The notes under the pieces: model-generated
The model's database searches: none
The model's input: only the letters and a program-made list of their open reading frames with translations
Told to the model about the DNA's origin: nothing
In this document: positions 8,302-17,646 of the stretch, piece by piece
Position numbering within the stretch: the first letter of the stretch is position 1
How the letters are laid out: each line of letters opens with the position of its first letter
Position numbers and translations under genes: made by a program
NCBI GenBank assembly: GCA_963820495.1
Contig: CAWGAF010000002.1
Span: forward strand, 1,054,001 to 1,118,000
DNA: 64,000 bases
Source of the DNA: JBBIPA01 sp963820495
GTDB taxonomy: Bacteria; Chloroflexota; Dehalococcoidia; GIF9; UBA5629
Direction: 5' to 3'

Positions 8302-9579
8302 TCAGGCTGGGATAACCTGAACCAGGCGATATTCCTTTGACCCTTTGCGCAGGATGAAAACCTGCCCTTCGATACTATCCGCCAGCGATATGTTGCGTTG
8401 TATGTCGGCTACTCTGAGGTTATTCAGGTAAATGCCACCGCCTTGAATAAGTCGCCTGGCCTCGCTTTTGGACTGAGCTAACTTGGAAGATATCAGCAGG
8501 TCCACCAAAGTTATTCCATCACCAATAAATCGTGATTTGTCCATCTGACTGGACGGTACATCGGCAAAAATATCCAAAACGTCTTGCAGGCTCAGGCTAT
8601 TTATTTCTTCGCCGAAAAGTACGCGGGAAGCCTGCTCTGCTTTGCTGAGCTCTATATCTCCATGAACCATCCGAGTTGCTTCTCGTGCCAGCTTTCTTTG
8701 AGCTTCTCGTTTTTCCGGACGAGCTGTCAACGACTCTGCCAGACTTTGGATCTCTGGCTGGGAAAGGAGGGTAAAGAATTTCAAATATGTTATGGCATCC
8801 TTATCATCAGTATTTATCCAGAACTGATAGAAGCGGAATGGTGAGGTAAGTTTAGCATCCAACCATACTGTTCCCAATTCCGTTTTGCCGAATTTAATAC
8901 CGCTGGTAGTAGTAACCAGAGGAAAAACTAAGCCATAAGCTTTACCTCCACGCAAACGCCGGATAAGGTCGGTTCCAGCAGTAATATTTCCCCATTGGTC
9001 ACTTCCTCCCAGCTGGAGAGTGCAATTATAACGGTCATAAAGTACCAGGAAATCATAAGCCTGCAGCATAAGATAACTGAATTCGGTAAAAGAAATCCCT
9101 TCTTCTTGTTCTAGCCTTCGTTTTACCGATTCCTTAGCTATCATGTAATTGACTGAAAAGTACTTGCCGACATCTCTCAGGAAATCAAGCAAGCTTATGG
9201 TACATAACCAGTCGGCATTGTTTACCAGTATCGCCGGATTGGTCTTGGAATTAAAATCGAGGAAACGGCTTAGTTGCTCCCTAATCCCCAAAAGGTTATT
9301 CTCAACTTCCTCCTTGGTTATTAGAGGTCTTTCTAGAGTTTTACCGCTGGGGTCACCAATAAGCCCAGTACCACCGCCAACGATAGCTATCGGGGTGTGC
9401 CCAAAACGCTGCAGATGTACTAGCCCCATTATAGGAAGAAAAGAGCCCACGTGGAGACTTGATGCCGATGGGTCAAATCCTATATAACCAGTAAGTTTCT
9501 CCTTTGCCATGACCTGTGGTAATCCCTCAGTGACATCATAGACCATACCCCTCCACTCAAATTCATTGAACACATTCAT
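8302..9579 (-). CDS. tyrS: Tyrosyl-tRNA synthetase
   Basis: Charges tRNA-Tyr. The class I signature is present as the HIGH-equivalent SSLHVGS near residue 45 and the KMSKS-equivalent KFGKT around residue 235. The family motif LGGSDQWGNITAGTDLIRR is intact, and a C-terminal S4 RNA-binding domain (SEARRLIQGGGIYLNN) ends the protein. The ATG at 9579 gives 425 residues and the normal N terminus. AAGGA sits eight bases before it. The longer upstream extension would run into the trxB leader. It is transcribed divergently from trxB. Confidence 0.94.
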   Translation of the reverse strand: MNVFNEFEWRGMVYDVTEGLPQVMAKEKLTGYIGFDPSASSLHVGSFLPIMGLVHLQRFGHTPIAIVGGGTGLIGDPSGKTLERPLITKEEVENNLLGIREQLSRFLDFNSKTNPAILVNNADWLCTISLLDFLRDVGKYFSVNYMIAKESVKRRLEQEEGISFTEFSYLMLQAYDFLVLYDRYNCTLQLGGSDQWGNITAGTDLIRRLRGGKAYGLVFPLVTTTSGIKFGKTELGTVWLDAKLTSPFRFYQFWINTDDKDAITYLKFFTLLSQPEIQSLAESLTARPEKREAQRKLAREATRMVHGDIELSKAEQASRVLFGEEINSLSLQDVLDIFADVPSSQMDKSRFIGDGITLVDLLISSKLAQSKSEARRLIQGGGIYLNNLRVADIQRNISLADSIEGQVFILRKGSKEYRLVQVIPA

Positions 9580-9727
9580 AGTCAATATCCTTTGAAATAA
9601 TTCTTTCAAACGGTCTTTGAATTTAACATCTGCTGCAGCGCCTGTCAAGCTTAGCCTCAGCACGAACTTCCAATATTTTCACCGATTGATTACAATTTAT
9701 CTTATTCAAAACTTGGAGGATATTATT

Positions 9728-10648
9728 ATGGCTGAATATGAAGTTATCATCATCGGCGGTGGCCCAGCGGGACTTACCGCTGGTTTATACTCGGCACGAG
9801 CTGGCCTCAAAACTTTGCTATTAGAGCGTAGTATGTTTGGGGGGCAAATTGTTAATGCTCACAAAGTTGAGAATTATCCTGGCTTCCCAGATGGAATTTC
9901 CGGCTATGAGCTTGCATCATTAATGCACCAACAGGCTACTAAATATGGGCTGGAAATCGTGACTTCTGAAGCTACAGGCCTCAAATTAGGAAAATCTCAC
10001 ACTGTCATTACTATTGATAGCAGCTTTGAATCTGACGCAGTGATTATCGCTGCTGGTTCGGAATATACCAAGCTGGGCATTGCCAGTGAAGAGAAATTCG
10101 TAGGACGTGGCGTTTCCTACTGTGCCACCTGCGATGGTGCCTTTTTCAAAGACCTCGAGGTGGCTGTGGTCGGAGGCGGTGATACTGCCATCACTGACGC
10201 TTTGGAGTTAACCCAGCATGCCTCTAAGATATATGTGATACATCGGCGTGACCAGCTTAGAGCCAGCCAGATTCTTCAAGAGAGAGCTTTTGCCCAGTCT
10301 AAACTGCAATTTGTCTGGAACTCCGTGGTGGAAGAAATCGATGGTGAGGCAATGGTAAAAGGACTCAAGCTGAGAAATGTAAAAAATGGCAAGATTTCCT
10401 CTTTGCCTGTGTCTGGCATTTTTGTAGCAATAGGGTTAAAACCAAATAGTCAACCCTTTACCGATGTGGTGAAAGTTGATGAAGCAGGATATATTATTAC
10501 TGATCAATTGAGAACAACCTCGGTTCCTGGCATATATGCTATAGGCGATATCCGTGATAATTCAGCTCGTCAGGTAGCTACTGCGGTTGGTGATGGTGCC
10601 ACCGCTGCCATCGCTGCCTTTAAATATACCAGAGAACACAAGAGTTAG
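9728..10648 (+). CDS. trxB: Thioredoxin-disulfide reductase
   Basis: An NADPH-dependent flavoprotein that reduces thioredoxin. The 306-residue protein carries the FAD-binding GGGPAGLTAGLYSARAG at the N terminus, the redox-active pair Cys132-Ala-Thr-Cys135 in YCATCDGAF, an NADPH-binding GGGDTA fold and the C-terminal FAD motif YAIGDIRD. TGGAGGA just upstream of the ATG at 9728 fixes the start; a longer frame to 9617 overlaps the divergent tyrS leader and does not look coding. It ends 60 bases before a strong hairpin terminator. Confidence 0.95.
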   Translation: MAEYEVIIIGGGPAGLTAGLYSARAGLKTLLLERSMFGGQIVNAHKVENYPGFPDGISGYELASLMHQQATKYGLEIVTSEATGLKLGKSHTVITIDSSFESDAVIIAAGSEYTKLGIASEEKFVGRGVSYCATCDGAFFKDLEVAVVGGGDTAITDALELTQHASKIYVIHRRDQLRASQILQERAFAQSKLQFVWNSVVEEIDGEAMVKGLKLRNVKNGKISSLPVSGIFVAIGLKPNSQPFTDVVKVDEAGYIITDQLRTTSVPGIYAIGDIRDNSARQVATAVGDGATAAIAAFKYTREHKS

Positions 10649-10708
10649 CTCTACCTAAAAAATCCTGGAAAAAGACTCTGTGCTTATCAGATTATCCTTT
10701 TAAATAGA

Positions 10709-10745
10709 AACTACCCGAGGCGATTGGAAATCGCCTCGGGTAGTT
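10709..10745. terminator. Perfect 17-bp hairpin between convergent genes
   Basis: The left arm at 10709-10725 is exactly complementary to the right arm at 10729-10745, with a 3-nt loop. The stem is GC-rich at its centre (CCCGAGGCGA). It lies between trxB (plus strand) and a substrate-binding-protein gene (minus strand), so it probably works as a bidirectional terminator. The flanking T runs are short (CTTTT on the plus side), so termination efficiency is a guess. Confidence 0.8.
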
Positions 10746-10789
10746 CACTTTTACGTTAGTAACACGCGATGTTCTGTAAGCCAAAGACC

Positions 10790-11983
10790 CTAATAGTCGA
10801 CACCTTTGACCTTGTACGGTAACTGTTTATACTCCTTAATTGGTTTCCAGTAATATCCTTGGCCTGCTTTGGACCACTCATAAAGGTAATAGTTTCCAAT
10901 CCCGCACCCTTGTTCGTCAAAAGAGATTGGACCTGCAGGCGTATCTTTTTTAACCTTTATCCAGGCCGCATGAAGTTTATCTGGGCTGGTATCACCGCCT
11001 GTCGCCTTTATCGCTTCTAAACATGTATCCACAGCTACGTACATAGCGTATGCATACTGGATGGGCAGAGCTTTCCTGTCATACATAGCCTTTACGAATG
11101 CAGCGTTTTGGGGTATGTCAGTTACCCATTCGTTGGCATGTGCACTACCAACTATCCCCAATGGTGTATCGCCCATAGCTTGCATAGGCTCAGTTTCTAG
11201 GCACCATACGGACGGTACAAGAATAGGGATTTTCACACCAAAGTCATAATATTGACCCAGAAAGATATTCATAGTGCCGGCAAACCAAAAGGCCAGAACG
11301 TCCGCTTGTTGAAGGTTCGTAAGGTATGGGGCAAAGTCTACTGTACCCAGTGGTACTGCCTGCCTCTGGATAACACTGCCTCCGTTATCCTTGAATCCTT
11401 GTTCAAAACCAGCTATGAATTCCTGTCCAGCCACGAAATCATTGTATATGACGGTGGCTGTCTTATATCCCTTTTCCTTAGCGGCATAGACACCGAGCGA
11501 ATAATTCCCCCCTGCAAGAGTGCCATACGGCAATAACGAATAATTAGGACTGGCACGTAAACATTCCATCGATTCCTGTATATAGGCGGAGAAAACTACT
11601 CCAGCCTGGCTGGCATACTTGGACACGGCAATAGTAACAGGACCGAAGAGAGCACCAATAAGTACCTCTGCCTTATCGGTATCTACCAGCTTCTTTGATT
11701 TTTCGATACCAGTTTCAGGGTTGCCGGCATCGTCTTCCGTTATCATTTCTATCGGTCTGCCGGCAACTTTCCAGCCAGCCTCATCCAGCCTAAGCTTGGC
11801 GGCAGCTTCCGTGTGTGGAGCAGTCCACGGCGAAGCAGGGCCAGTATAGGGTAAGAGAAACCCTATCTTCAATGTCTTCCCTTCGGCAACAGGGGCAGGA
11901 GCGGGAGCACATGCAGGAAGTACCAGCGCCACTGCTAAAACCAAGCAAAAAGATAAAACTAGTAACTTTATTCCCAGGCGTTT
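10790..11983 (-). CDS. Branched-chain amino-acid-type ABC transporter substrate-binding lipoprotein
   Basis: A 397-residue periplasmic-binding-protein fold type I receptor (LivJ/LivK family). It starts with a lipoprotein signal: MKRLGIK, a hydrophobic stretch and the lipobox LPAC, followed by a Pro/Ala linker and the mature fold (LKIGFLLPYTGPASPW). It would deliver substrate to a LivHMGF-type permease. It is divergent from OYE-A and the fused livHM-livG-livF genes, which have no binding protein of their own. The ATG at 11983 follows a GGAGGGA site. It differs clearly from the second receptor at 39124-40311, so the two may bind different ligands. LivJ-type receptors also bind aromatic acids, so the ligand is not assigned. 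Confidence 0.88.
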   Translation of the reverse strand, partial: KRLGIKLLVLSFCLVLAVALVLPACAPAPAPVAEGKTLKIGFLLPYTGPASPWTAPHTEAAAKLRLDEAGWKVAGRPIEMITEDDAGNPETGIEKSKKLVDTDKAEVLIGALFGPVTIAVSKYASQAGVVFSAYIQESMECLRASPNYSLLPYGTLAGGNYSLGVYAAKEKGYKTATVIYNDFVAGQEFIAGFEQGFKDNGGSVIQRQAVPLGTVDFAPYLTNLQQADVLAFWFAGTMNIFLGQYYDFGVKIPILVPSVWCLETEPMQAMGDTPLGIVGSAHANEWVTDIPQNAAFVKAMYDRKALPIQYAYAMYVAVDTCLEAIKATGGDTSPDKLHAAWIKVKKDTPAGPISFDEQGCGIGNYYLYEWSKAGQGYYWKPIKEYKQLPYKVKGVDY

Positions 11984-12139
11984 CATTATAATTATTCCCT
12001 CCTCTAAAACATTTTTCTTCTTAGAAACTCTATAAAACACCTACTATTAAGTTATCTTAACCCGGTCTTATCACCTCCCTCTCAAAGCAACAAACAAATC
12101 AAGGTGTTAGCTACTTTAATTGTATTACTAACAGTTCAG

Positions 12140-12168
12140 ATTATAACTATGGTGAAACCGCTTGTCAA
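12140..12168 (-). promoter_or_regulatory. Consensus sigma-70 promoter for the substrate-binding protein
   Basis: On the minus strand TTGACA (12168-12163) and TATAAT (12145-12140) are both exact consensus with a 17-bp spacer. The predicted start is near 12133, giving a leader of about 150 nt for the receptor gene that begins at 11983. The leader contains a small inverted repeat TTAAG-N4-CTTAA at 12047-12060. This gene-free stretch (11984-12393) holds two divergent promoters and nothing else that I can recognise. Confidence 0.75.
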
Positions 12169-12182
12169 TACAGTTTATATTC

Positions 12183-12211
12183 TTGACAGTAAGGATGTCT
12201 CGTGTTAAGAT
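12183..12211 (+). promoter_or_regulatory. Sigma-70 promoter for OYE-A and downstream transporter genes
   Basis: TTGACA at 12183-12188 and TAAGAT at 12206-12211 are separated by 17 bp. Transcription would start near 12218, leaving a leader of about 175 nt before the ATG at 12394. Its -35 box is only 14 bp from the -35 box of the divergent promoter, so a regulator bound between them could control both directions. Confidence 0.65.
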
Positions 12212-12393
12212 TTCTCACCTAGACCGCTACGCATACATAAAAGACCTAAAACGACTTTGCAGTAAAAAGGGATTCCAATTCACTCTTTGGAAGGAGGTGG
12301 CTGGCAGCTTTTTAAAAATGATAAAATCAAGTCTGGCATGAAGCCCTATATAAGATTATACGATTACCATTTTACTTTAGGAGGTAATAAGTA

Positions 12394-14352
12394 ATGAGTC
12401 AGTTCAAAAACTTAGCAGAACCCATAAAGATTGGTAGTATTAAATTGAAGCATCGGCTTGTCCAAGGACCGATGTGGAGCCGTTTATGCACGGCTGATGG
12501 TGAAGTAACTCAACAAATGCTGGACTATTATTCCGCTCGTGTAAAAGGCGGAGCGGCAATGGTAGTAATTGAGTCAACATCGGTGGATAGCCGTTATGGA
12601 TGGGATATGGGAACCCTGAGGCTTGATGACCATAAACTGGTACCTGGATATGCCAGACTTGTTGAAATGATACATTTACATGGGGTGCCAGCCATAGCTC
12701 AACTTATCAATGTTGGTCCTTCCTCAACGAACCCTATTTCGCCATCCGGAGTTCCTAGCGCTTTACACGGCATGTTAGGATTTATACAATCACGCGCCAT
12801 GACTCTGGAAGAGATAGAAGAGCAAATAGAAAAATACATTAAAACGGCGGTATTAGCCAAAGAGGCAGGTTGTGAAGGTGTATTGATACACGGCGCTACT
12901 TCCTATCTGCTGCAGCAGTTCATTTCTCCTTATACCAATAAGAGAACCGACAAATATGGAGGTAGCCTGGAAAACCGCCTGAGGTTGCCAGTGGAAATCA
13001 TAAGAGGGATCCGTCAAAAGTGCGGGACTGACTTCGTTATTGGCTATGTGCTAGTCGCTGATGAACTACTGGAAAAAGGTGGACTCACCATTGAAGATAC
13101 TGTAGCTATGGCCAAAATACTGGAGCAAGAGGGAATTGATTACCTTGACTCTATGACTGGTATGTATGAAACATTTGCCACCTCTGATCGGTCTCCAGGG
13201 CACAGCAAATATACCAGATTCGGCCCTTGGAAACAGACAGCAGAATTTAAGAAAGCAGTTAAGATACCTGTGATTAGTCGTGCTCAGGGCGACTATGATC
13301 CAAATAGCTGGGAAAAACATCTTGCTGCTGGTCATGCCGATATAATTCAACTTGCCAAATCTACACTAATTGACCCAGAAATATATAACAAGGTCCTGGA
13401 AGGCAGGCTTGATGATATCCGCGAATGCACATGCTGTTGTGACTGTTTAGATTACCAAATATTAGTCCACTACCAGGTTACATGCGCCTTGAACCCTGAA
13501 GTAGCCAAAGAGCGTGAATATGCCGTAAAGCAAGTGGCCAAACCGAAGAAAGTCCTGGTGGTAGGTGCAGGCCCTGGTGGCTTGGAAGCAGCCAGGATAG
13601 CAGCTTCACAGGGTCACGAGGTAACGCTTATGGAGAAGGAGTCCGAGCCAGGAGGTAATCTAAGATTCATAGCTCTGTGCTTAGACAACGAGCCTTATGG
13701 TAAGTTTCGTGATTGGTTAGTTAAAAGGTGCAAGGAGGCTGGGGTCAAGATTGAGCTTGCCAAAGAGGCTACTACTGAAAATATCCTTCAGGCTAAACCT
13801 GATGCAGTGATTTTGGCTACTGGCGCTCCTCAGCGTATTATCCCTGACATCGCTGGAATTTCCAAGCCTATCGTGATTACACCTGAAGACTTTTTAACTG
13901 GTAAAGCTAAAGTTGGGGGAAAAGTGGTAATAATCGGAGGCAACCGAATTGGTGTCGACATTGCGTATACTATTGCCAAGAAAGGTCTGGCAAAAAGTAT
14001 AACAATAGTAGAGCCGAAACCTGTGCCTTCCGTAGGTTATGACATGGAAACCCTTAACACGCTTATGCAAACTGTAGTTATATTGCCCAAGTTGGGTATC
14101 AAGGCACTCACTGGTACAAAGGTTGAGGAGGTCACCGATAATGGTGTTGCGGTGGTTAACCCAGAAGGGAAGAAAAGCAAGATCGAGGCTGATACCATAG
14201 TTGTTTCAATGGGATATGCTGAGCCAGAAAAAACGCTTTATGAAGCATTAAAGGGAAAGGTCAAAGAGCTTTATACGATAGGTGACTACGTGAAACCCCG
14301 AAGAGTAAGGAATGCTGTCCATGAGGGGGCATTTGCAGCCAGGCAAGTATAG
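12394..14352 (+). CDS. OYE-A: Fe-S flavoenzyme of the 2,4-dienoyl-CoA reductase/TMADH family
   Basis: A 652-residue two-part enzyme. Residues 1-340 are an Old Yellow Enzyme FMN barrel (IHGATSYLLQQFISPYTNKR, YGGSLENRL). A 4Fe-4S site follows, with Cys345, 348, 351 and 364 (C-x2-C-x2-C-x12-C, the spacing of trimethylamine dehydrogenase). The C-terminal half has two dinucleotide folds (VVGAGPGGLEAARIA and VVIIGGNRIGVDIA). Relatives reduce C=C bonds of enoyl-CoA, 2-enoates or bile acids, or demethylate amines; the substrate here is unknown. It is a close paralogue of OYE-C (29781-31742). An AGGAGG site precedes the ATG. Confidence 0.85.
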   Translation: MSQFKNLAEPIKIGSIKLKHRLVQGPMWSRLCTADGEVTQQMLDYYSARVKGGAAMVVIESTSVDSRYGWDMGTLRLDDHKLVPGYARLVEMIHLHGVPAIAQLINVGPSSTNPISPSGVPSALHGMLGFIQSRAMTLEEIEEQIEKYIKTAVLAKEAGCEGVLIHGATSYLLQQFISPYTNKRTDKYGGSLENRLRLPVEIIRGIRQKCGTDFVIGYVLVADELLEKGGLTIEDTVAMAKILEQEGIDYLDSMTGMYETFATSDRSPGHSKYTRFGPWKQTAEFKKAVKIPVISRAQGDYDPNSWEKHLAAGHADIIQLAKSTLIDPEIYNKVLEGRLDDIRECTCCCDCLDYQILVHYQVTCALNPEVAKEREYAVKQVAKPKKVLVVGAGPGGLEAARIAASQGHEVTLMEKESEPGGNLRFIALCLDNEPYGKFRDWLVKRCKEAGVKIELAKEATTENILQAKPDAVILATGAPQRIIPDIAGISKPIVITPEDFLTGKAKVGGKVVIIGGNRIGVDIAYTIAKKGLAKSITIVEPKPVPSVGYDMETLNTLMQTVVILPKLGIKALTGTKVEEVTDNGVAVVNPEGKKSKIEADTIVVSMGYAEPEKTLYEALKGKVKELYTIGDYVKPRRVRNAVHEGAFAARQV

Positions 14353-14425
14353 AAATTAGTCATCTTAACTTTTAAAACGAGCTAGGCGGAAGTGCGGATG
14401 CACTAAACGCAGAAGGATTAGTAGC

Positions 14426-14674
14426 ATGAGAATGAAAGCAGAATTCATGGGGGCTCTAGAGGTAATAGGTGAAATTTCAAAGCTAGAGAGGAAAGATGAA
14501 TGGCTAATCATGAACGTTAGAACAACGACTCCCGTGGGTTGGAACTTACGTGCAGCTTTCACCCATAGAGATTTAATATCCATGATACGGTTGATACTTA
14601 AACCGAGCAATCTTCGTTACATTATCTTTGGCTTTGGCAAGCCCAAGGACTCAAGCAAACCTCCTGAATATTAA
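14426..14674 (+). CDS. Small hypothetical protein between OYE-A and livHM
   Basis: An 82-residue ORF with AAGGA eight bases before the ATG, lying 73 bases after OYE-A on the same strand. The sequence is mixed and globular-looking (LEVIGEISKLERKDEWLIMNV, then a basic segment and a Pro-rich end). No family is recognised. It has no visible counterpart in the mirror-image operon. It may be a small subunit or regulator of the OYE protein, but that rests only on position. Confidence 0.45.
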   Translation: MRMKAEFMGALEVIGEISKLERKDEWLIMNVRTTTPVGWNLRAAFTHRDLISMIRLILKPSNLRYIIFGFGKPKDSSKPPEY

Positions 14675-15035
14675 GGTCACTTGTGGTTTGGGAAGAATGT
14701 TGGTCTAGTTAAAAATAAAGCATAGAGCTGTTGTGAGAGTGGATAGTAGGAATACAGGTTATATTAGGAGCATGCTTGCACTTACCTAAAATGCCAGAGC
14801 TTTTTACCAATCAATTAGGCTTTCTTACGGTCCTTATTTTGAAAAGGAGACGGGCTTACTTTAGTATACATTATATGATATGCATCATCTTGTTACACTT
14901 TCAATTTGTGTCCGAAGATGACTTATCGAGTACATCATTAAAGCTGACTTTACATCGAGTGTGATTTATCAGGATGGGTAGTAATCCTCTGACTAAGACA
15001 ACTGCCAATTTACTTAATCAGGGGAAGGATTGTGT
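14675..15035 (+). other. Gene-free stretch before livHM
   Basis: About 360 bases with no convincing coding region. A 62-codon frame at 14776-14964 lacks a ribosome-binding site and has a composition unlike the neighbours. GGGGAAGGA at 15021-15029 is the ribosome-binding site of livHM. No clear hairpin or promoter was found. Confidence 0.4.
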
Positions 15036-16922
15036 ATGTTAGAAACTCCAATAGAACTCTTAAATGGGATTTCCTATGGCATGATATTATTCATCATCGC
15101 CAGTGGTTTGTCATTGATCTTTGGTGTCATGGGGATCCTCAACCTGGCGCATGGAGCATTATACGTACTTGGTGCCTACATCGGTTATACTTTGGCCCAA
15201 CTAGGGACAAATTTCTTTCTGGCGGCTTTAGCTGCTGGAGTATTTGTTGGGCTGGTGGGTCTAGTATTAGAACGAGTATTTTTAGGACGCCTATATAAAC
15301 AAATAAATGAGCAAGTACTATTAACCCTAGGGCTAGTGTACATTTTCTGGAATGTTTTTATTTGGGTCTGGGGTCCCATAACTGCCATAGGTAAAGCACC
15401 TGTCATTCTACAAGGTGGCATCGAGATCGGTAATTTCAGCTATCCATTGTATCGTCTCGCCATTATTGTCATCGGGTTGGTAATATTTGTCGGCCTATGG
15501 TTCCTCCAGGAAAAGACTCGAATCGGGGCTATCATGAGAGCCGGGATGGATGACAAGCAGATGACAGTCGGAATGGGGATAAACTACAGCTTATTTTCCA
15601 GCTTCATCTTCTTTTTGGGTGCTTTCTTAGGTGGTTTGGCTGGCTTTCTAGGAACACCAATAATTGGGGTAGCGCCAGGTATCAGCTTAGACATTTTACT
15701 TTTTGCGGTGATTGTAATTGTCGTCGGTGGTGTGGGTAATATCCAGGGAGCATTACTAGGTGCTGTAGTGATAGGGGTTATTGATAGTTTTGGAAAAGCT
15801 TATTTCCCAGATTTTGCCTTATTTACGATATATTTAACCATGATAATCATCCTGCTAGTTAAACCCTTTGGAATTCTAGGGAGACCACAATTTATCGCGG
15901 GTGAGAGCACAGTGATGACAGGCATACCATCCTTACGCGCTCCCGGCGTGCAGACCATGCGTGGGCGATTAGCCCGGTACGGTATCTATATTATCCTCGC
16001 TGCCATCATACTATTATTACCTCTCTTCGGATTTGCCGACATAAGAAACATGTTTGGAAAGTTGCTTATTTTTGGAATCTTTGCCTTGAGTCTTAATCTT
16101 CTGTTTGGCTATACAGGCCTTTTATCTCTGGGACATGCCGCCTACTTTGGAGTAGCAGCTTATACTACAGCCGTTCTGATGCAGCATTTCGGCATTCACA
16201 GCTTTTGGCTTATCCTAATGGCTGGGGTTCTGACAGCAACCATTTGCGCAGCTTTCTTTGGTATCATAGCACTTCGGGTCTCTGGGATATACTTCTTGCT
16301 GGTCACCCTTGCTATTGGACAATTGATTTGGAGTATTGCCCTCAGGTGGCGCGATGTGACCGGGGGCTATAATGGTATAGCAGGCATACCATATCCAAAT
16401 ATCGGCATACCAGGGTTTACCCTGAATTCTATGTCTTATTACTATCTGGTATTCATATTTTTTATCATCTGCCTCTTCCTGTTGTATCGGGTGGTAAAAT
16501 CACCATTTGGGCGTGCTCTACAGGGGATACGAGGAGATGAGCGCCGCATGAAAAGCCTGGGGTACAATACATGGCTGCACAAGTACATCGCCTTTATTGT
16601 GGGAGGACTATTTGCCGGTGTAGCTGGCGTACTATATACGTTCCACACTGGGATTGTTGGCCTTGGCTTCGTCAGTGTCCTAACTTCTGCCACCGTATTG
16701 CTTATGGTAATAATAGGCAGTGATCGAATTTTCTGGGGGCCTGTTCTAGGGGCAACGTTGGTAGTGCTTTTGGAATATTTTTCCAGTATATATGTACCTG
16801 AGCGCTGGCCTTTGATTTTGGGAGCGATTTTTGTCTTATCTGTAACATTCCTTCGTGGAGGAATAGCTCTACATCTTGTTAGCTTTTGGGGAAAGGTTAG
16901 GAAACGTTTTGGAACCACTTAG
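15036..16922 (+). CDS. Fused LivH-LivM branched-chain amino-acid-type ABC permease
   Basis: A 628-residue membrane protein joining two permease subunits in one frame. Residues 1 to about 285 are a LivH-type half (GLSLIFGVMGILNLAHGALY, ending FGILGRPQ). A linker of about 30 residues leads into a LivM-type half (LLFGYTGLLSLGHAAYFG, GALRVSG-like core). In the inverted paralogous operon the same two halves are separate genes (38180-39034 and 37188-38183). The ATG at 15036 follows GGGGAAGGA and replaces a weaker TTG at 15030. Its stop overlaps livG by 14 bases. It would form the full membrane channel with LivG and LivF. Confidence 0.9.
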   Translation: MLETPIELLNGISYGMILFIIASGLSLIFGVMGILNLAHGALYVLGAYIGYTLAQLGTNFFLAALAAGVFVGLVGLVLERVFLGRLYKQINEQVLLTLGLVYIFWNVFIWVWGPITAIGKAPVILQGGIEIGNFSYPLYRLAIIVIGLVIFVGLWFLQEKTRIGAIMRAGMDDKQMTVGMGINYSLFSSFIFFLGAFLGGLAGFLGTPIIGVAPGISLDILLFAVIVIVVGGVGNIQGALLGAVVIGVIDSFGKAYFPDFALFTIYLTMIIILLVKPFGILGRPQFIAGESTVMTGIPSLRAPGVQTMRGRLARYGIYIILAAIILLLPLFGFADIRNMFGKLLIFGIFALSLNLLFGYTGLLSLGHAAYFGVAAYTTAVLMQHFGIHSFWLILMAGVLTATICAAFFGIIALRVSGIYFLLVTLAIGQLIWSIALRWRDVTGGYNGIAGIPYPNIGIPGFTLNSMSYYYLVFIFFIICLFLLYRVVKSPFGRALQGIRGDERRMKSLGYNTWLHKYIAFIVGGLFAGVAGVLYTFHTGIVGLGFVSVLTSATVLLMVIIGSDRIFWGPVLGATLVVLLEYFSSIYVPERWPLILGAIFVLSVTFLRGGIALHLVSFWGKVRKRFGTT

Positions 16923-17646
16923 GATAGATAGGTTATGTAAGAACTTTGGTGGTCTCCAGGTGTTGATGGACCTGTCTCTAACTGTGCAAGAAAGAGAATA
17001 TGTAGCCATTATCGGGCCCAATGGGGCAGGGAAAACCACACTCTTTAACGTGATTAGTGGCGAGCTAGCAGCTAGCAGCGGTCGGCTATATCTTTTTGGA
17101 GATGACATAACCAGCATGCCTCCGTACCAGCGTGTTCACGTAGGTCTAGGCCGATCTTTTCAAATAACACGCTTCTTTTTCGATCTTACCGTAATGGACA
17201 ACATATCATTGGCCATACAGGGCATGAGCCCCTCTCGTTACCAGATGTTTCGCCGTGCTACTAGTTATAATGAGATTAATTCAGAAGCTGAGCGGTTACT
17301 GAAAAAGGTAGACTTATGGGATAAAAAGGATGAAATAGCGTCAAGCATATCTTATGGTGAGCAGCGCAGACTGGAAACAATACTGGCTCTAGCCTCGAAA
17401 CCCAAACTATTGCTGATGGATGAACCTACTGCGGGATTGGCATCTGGTGAAATTAGTGGCTTTATTAACATGATTAAAGAGTTGGCGGCAGACACTACAG
17501 TTGTTTTTGCGGCACATGATATGGATGTAGTTTTCAATTTAGCTCAACGAGTAGTAGTGCTTTATTTCGGGCGAATCATAGCGGAGGGTACACCGGAACA
17601 AATTCAGGTCAATCAAGAAGTCAAAGAGATTTATTTGGGTACTTAG
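16909..17646 (+). CDS. LivG-type ABC transporter ATPase, copy 1
   Basis: ATP-binding subunit of the fused LivHM permease. Walker A is GPNGAGKTT, the signature is SYGEQRR and Walker B is LLLMDEPTAG; the H-loop follows in FAAHDMD. The start is TTG at 16909 (MEPLRIDRLC), inside the end of livHM, because the paralogue starts at the matching ATG (MDALRIDRLC). Apart from the second and third residues the protein equals the product of 36464-37201. Five synonymous base differences lie at 16929, 16938, 16950, 17028 and 17031; from 17032 onward the two genes are identical. Confidence 0.93.
   Translation: MEPLRIDRLCKNFGGLQVLMDLSLTVQEREYVAIIGPNGAGKTTLFNVISGELAASSGRLYLFGDDITSMPPYQRVHVGLGRSFQITRFFFDLTVMDNISLAIQGMSPSRYQMFRRATSYNEINSEAERLLKKVDLWDKKDEIASSISYGEQRRLETILALASKPKLLLMDEPTAGLASGEISGFINMIKELAADTTVVFAAHDMDVVFNLAQRVVVLYFGRIIAEGTPEQIQVNQEVKEIYLGT

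Noticed and set aside
9580..9727. A T-box riboswitch before tyrS
   Set aside because: The 148-bp space is shared with the divergent trxB leader, and no T-box sequence or terminator is visible.
14776..14964. A 62-residue plus-strand frame
   Set aside because: No ribosome-binding site, composition unlike coding DNA and no recognised similarity.
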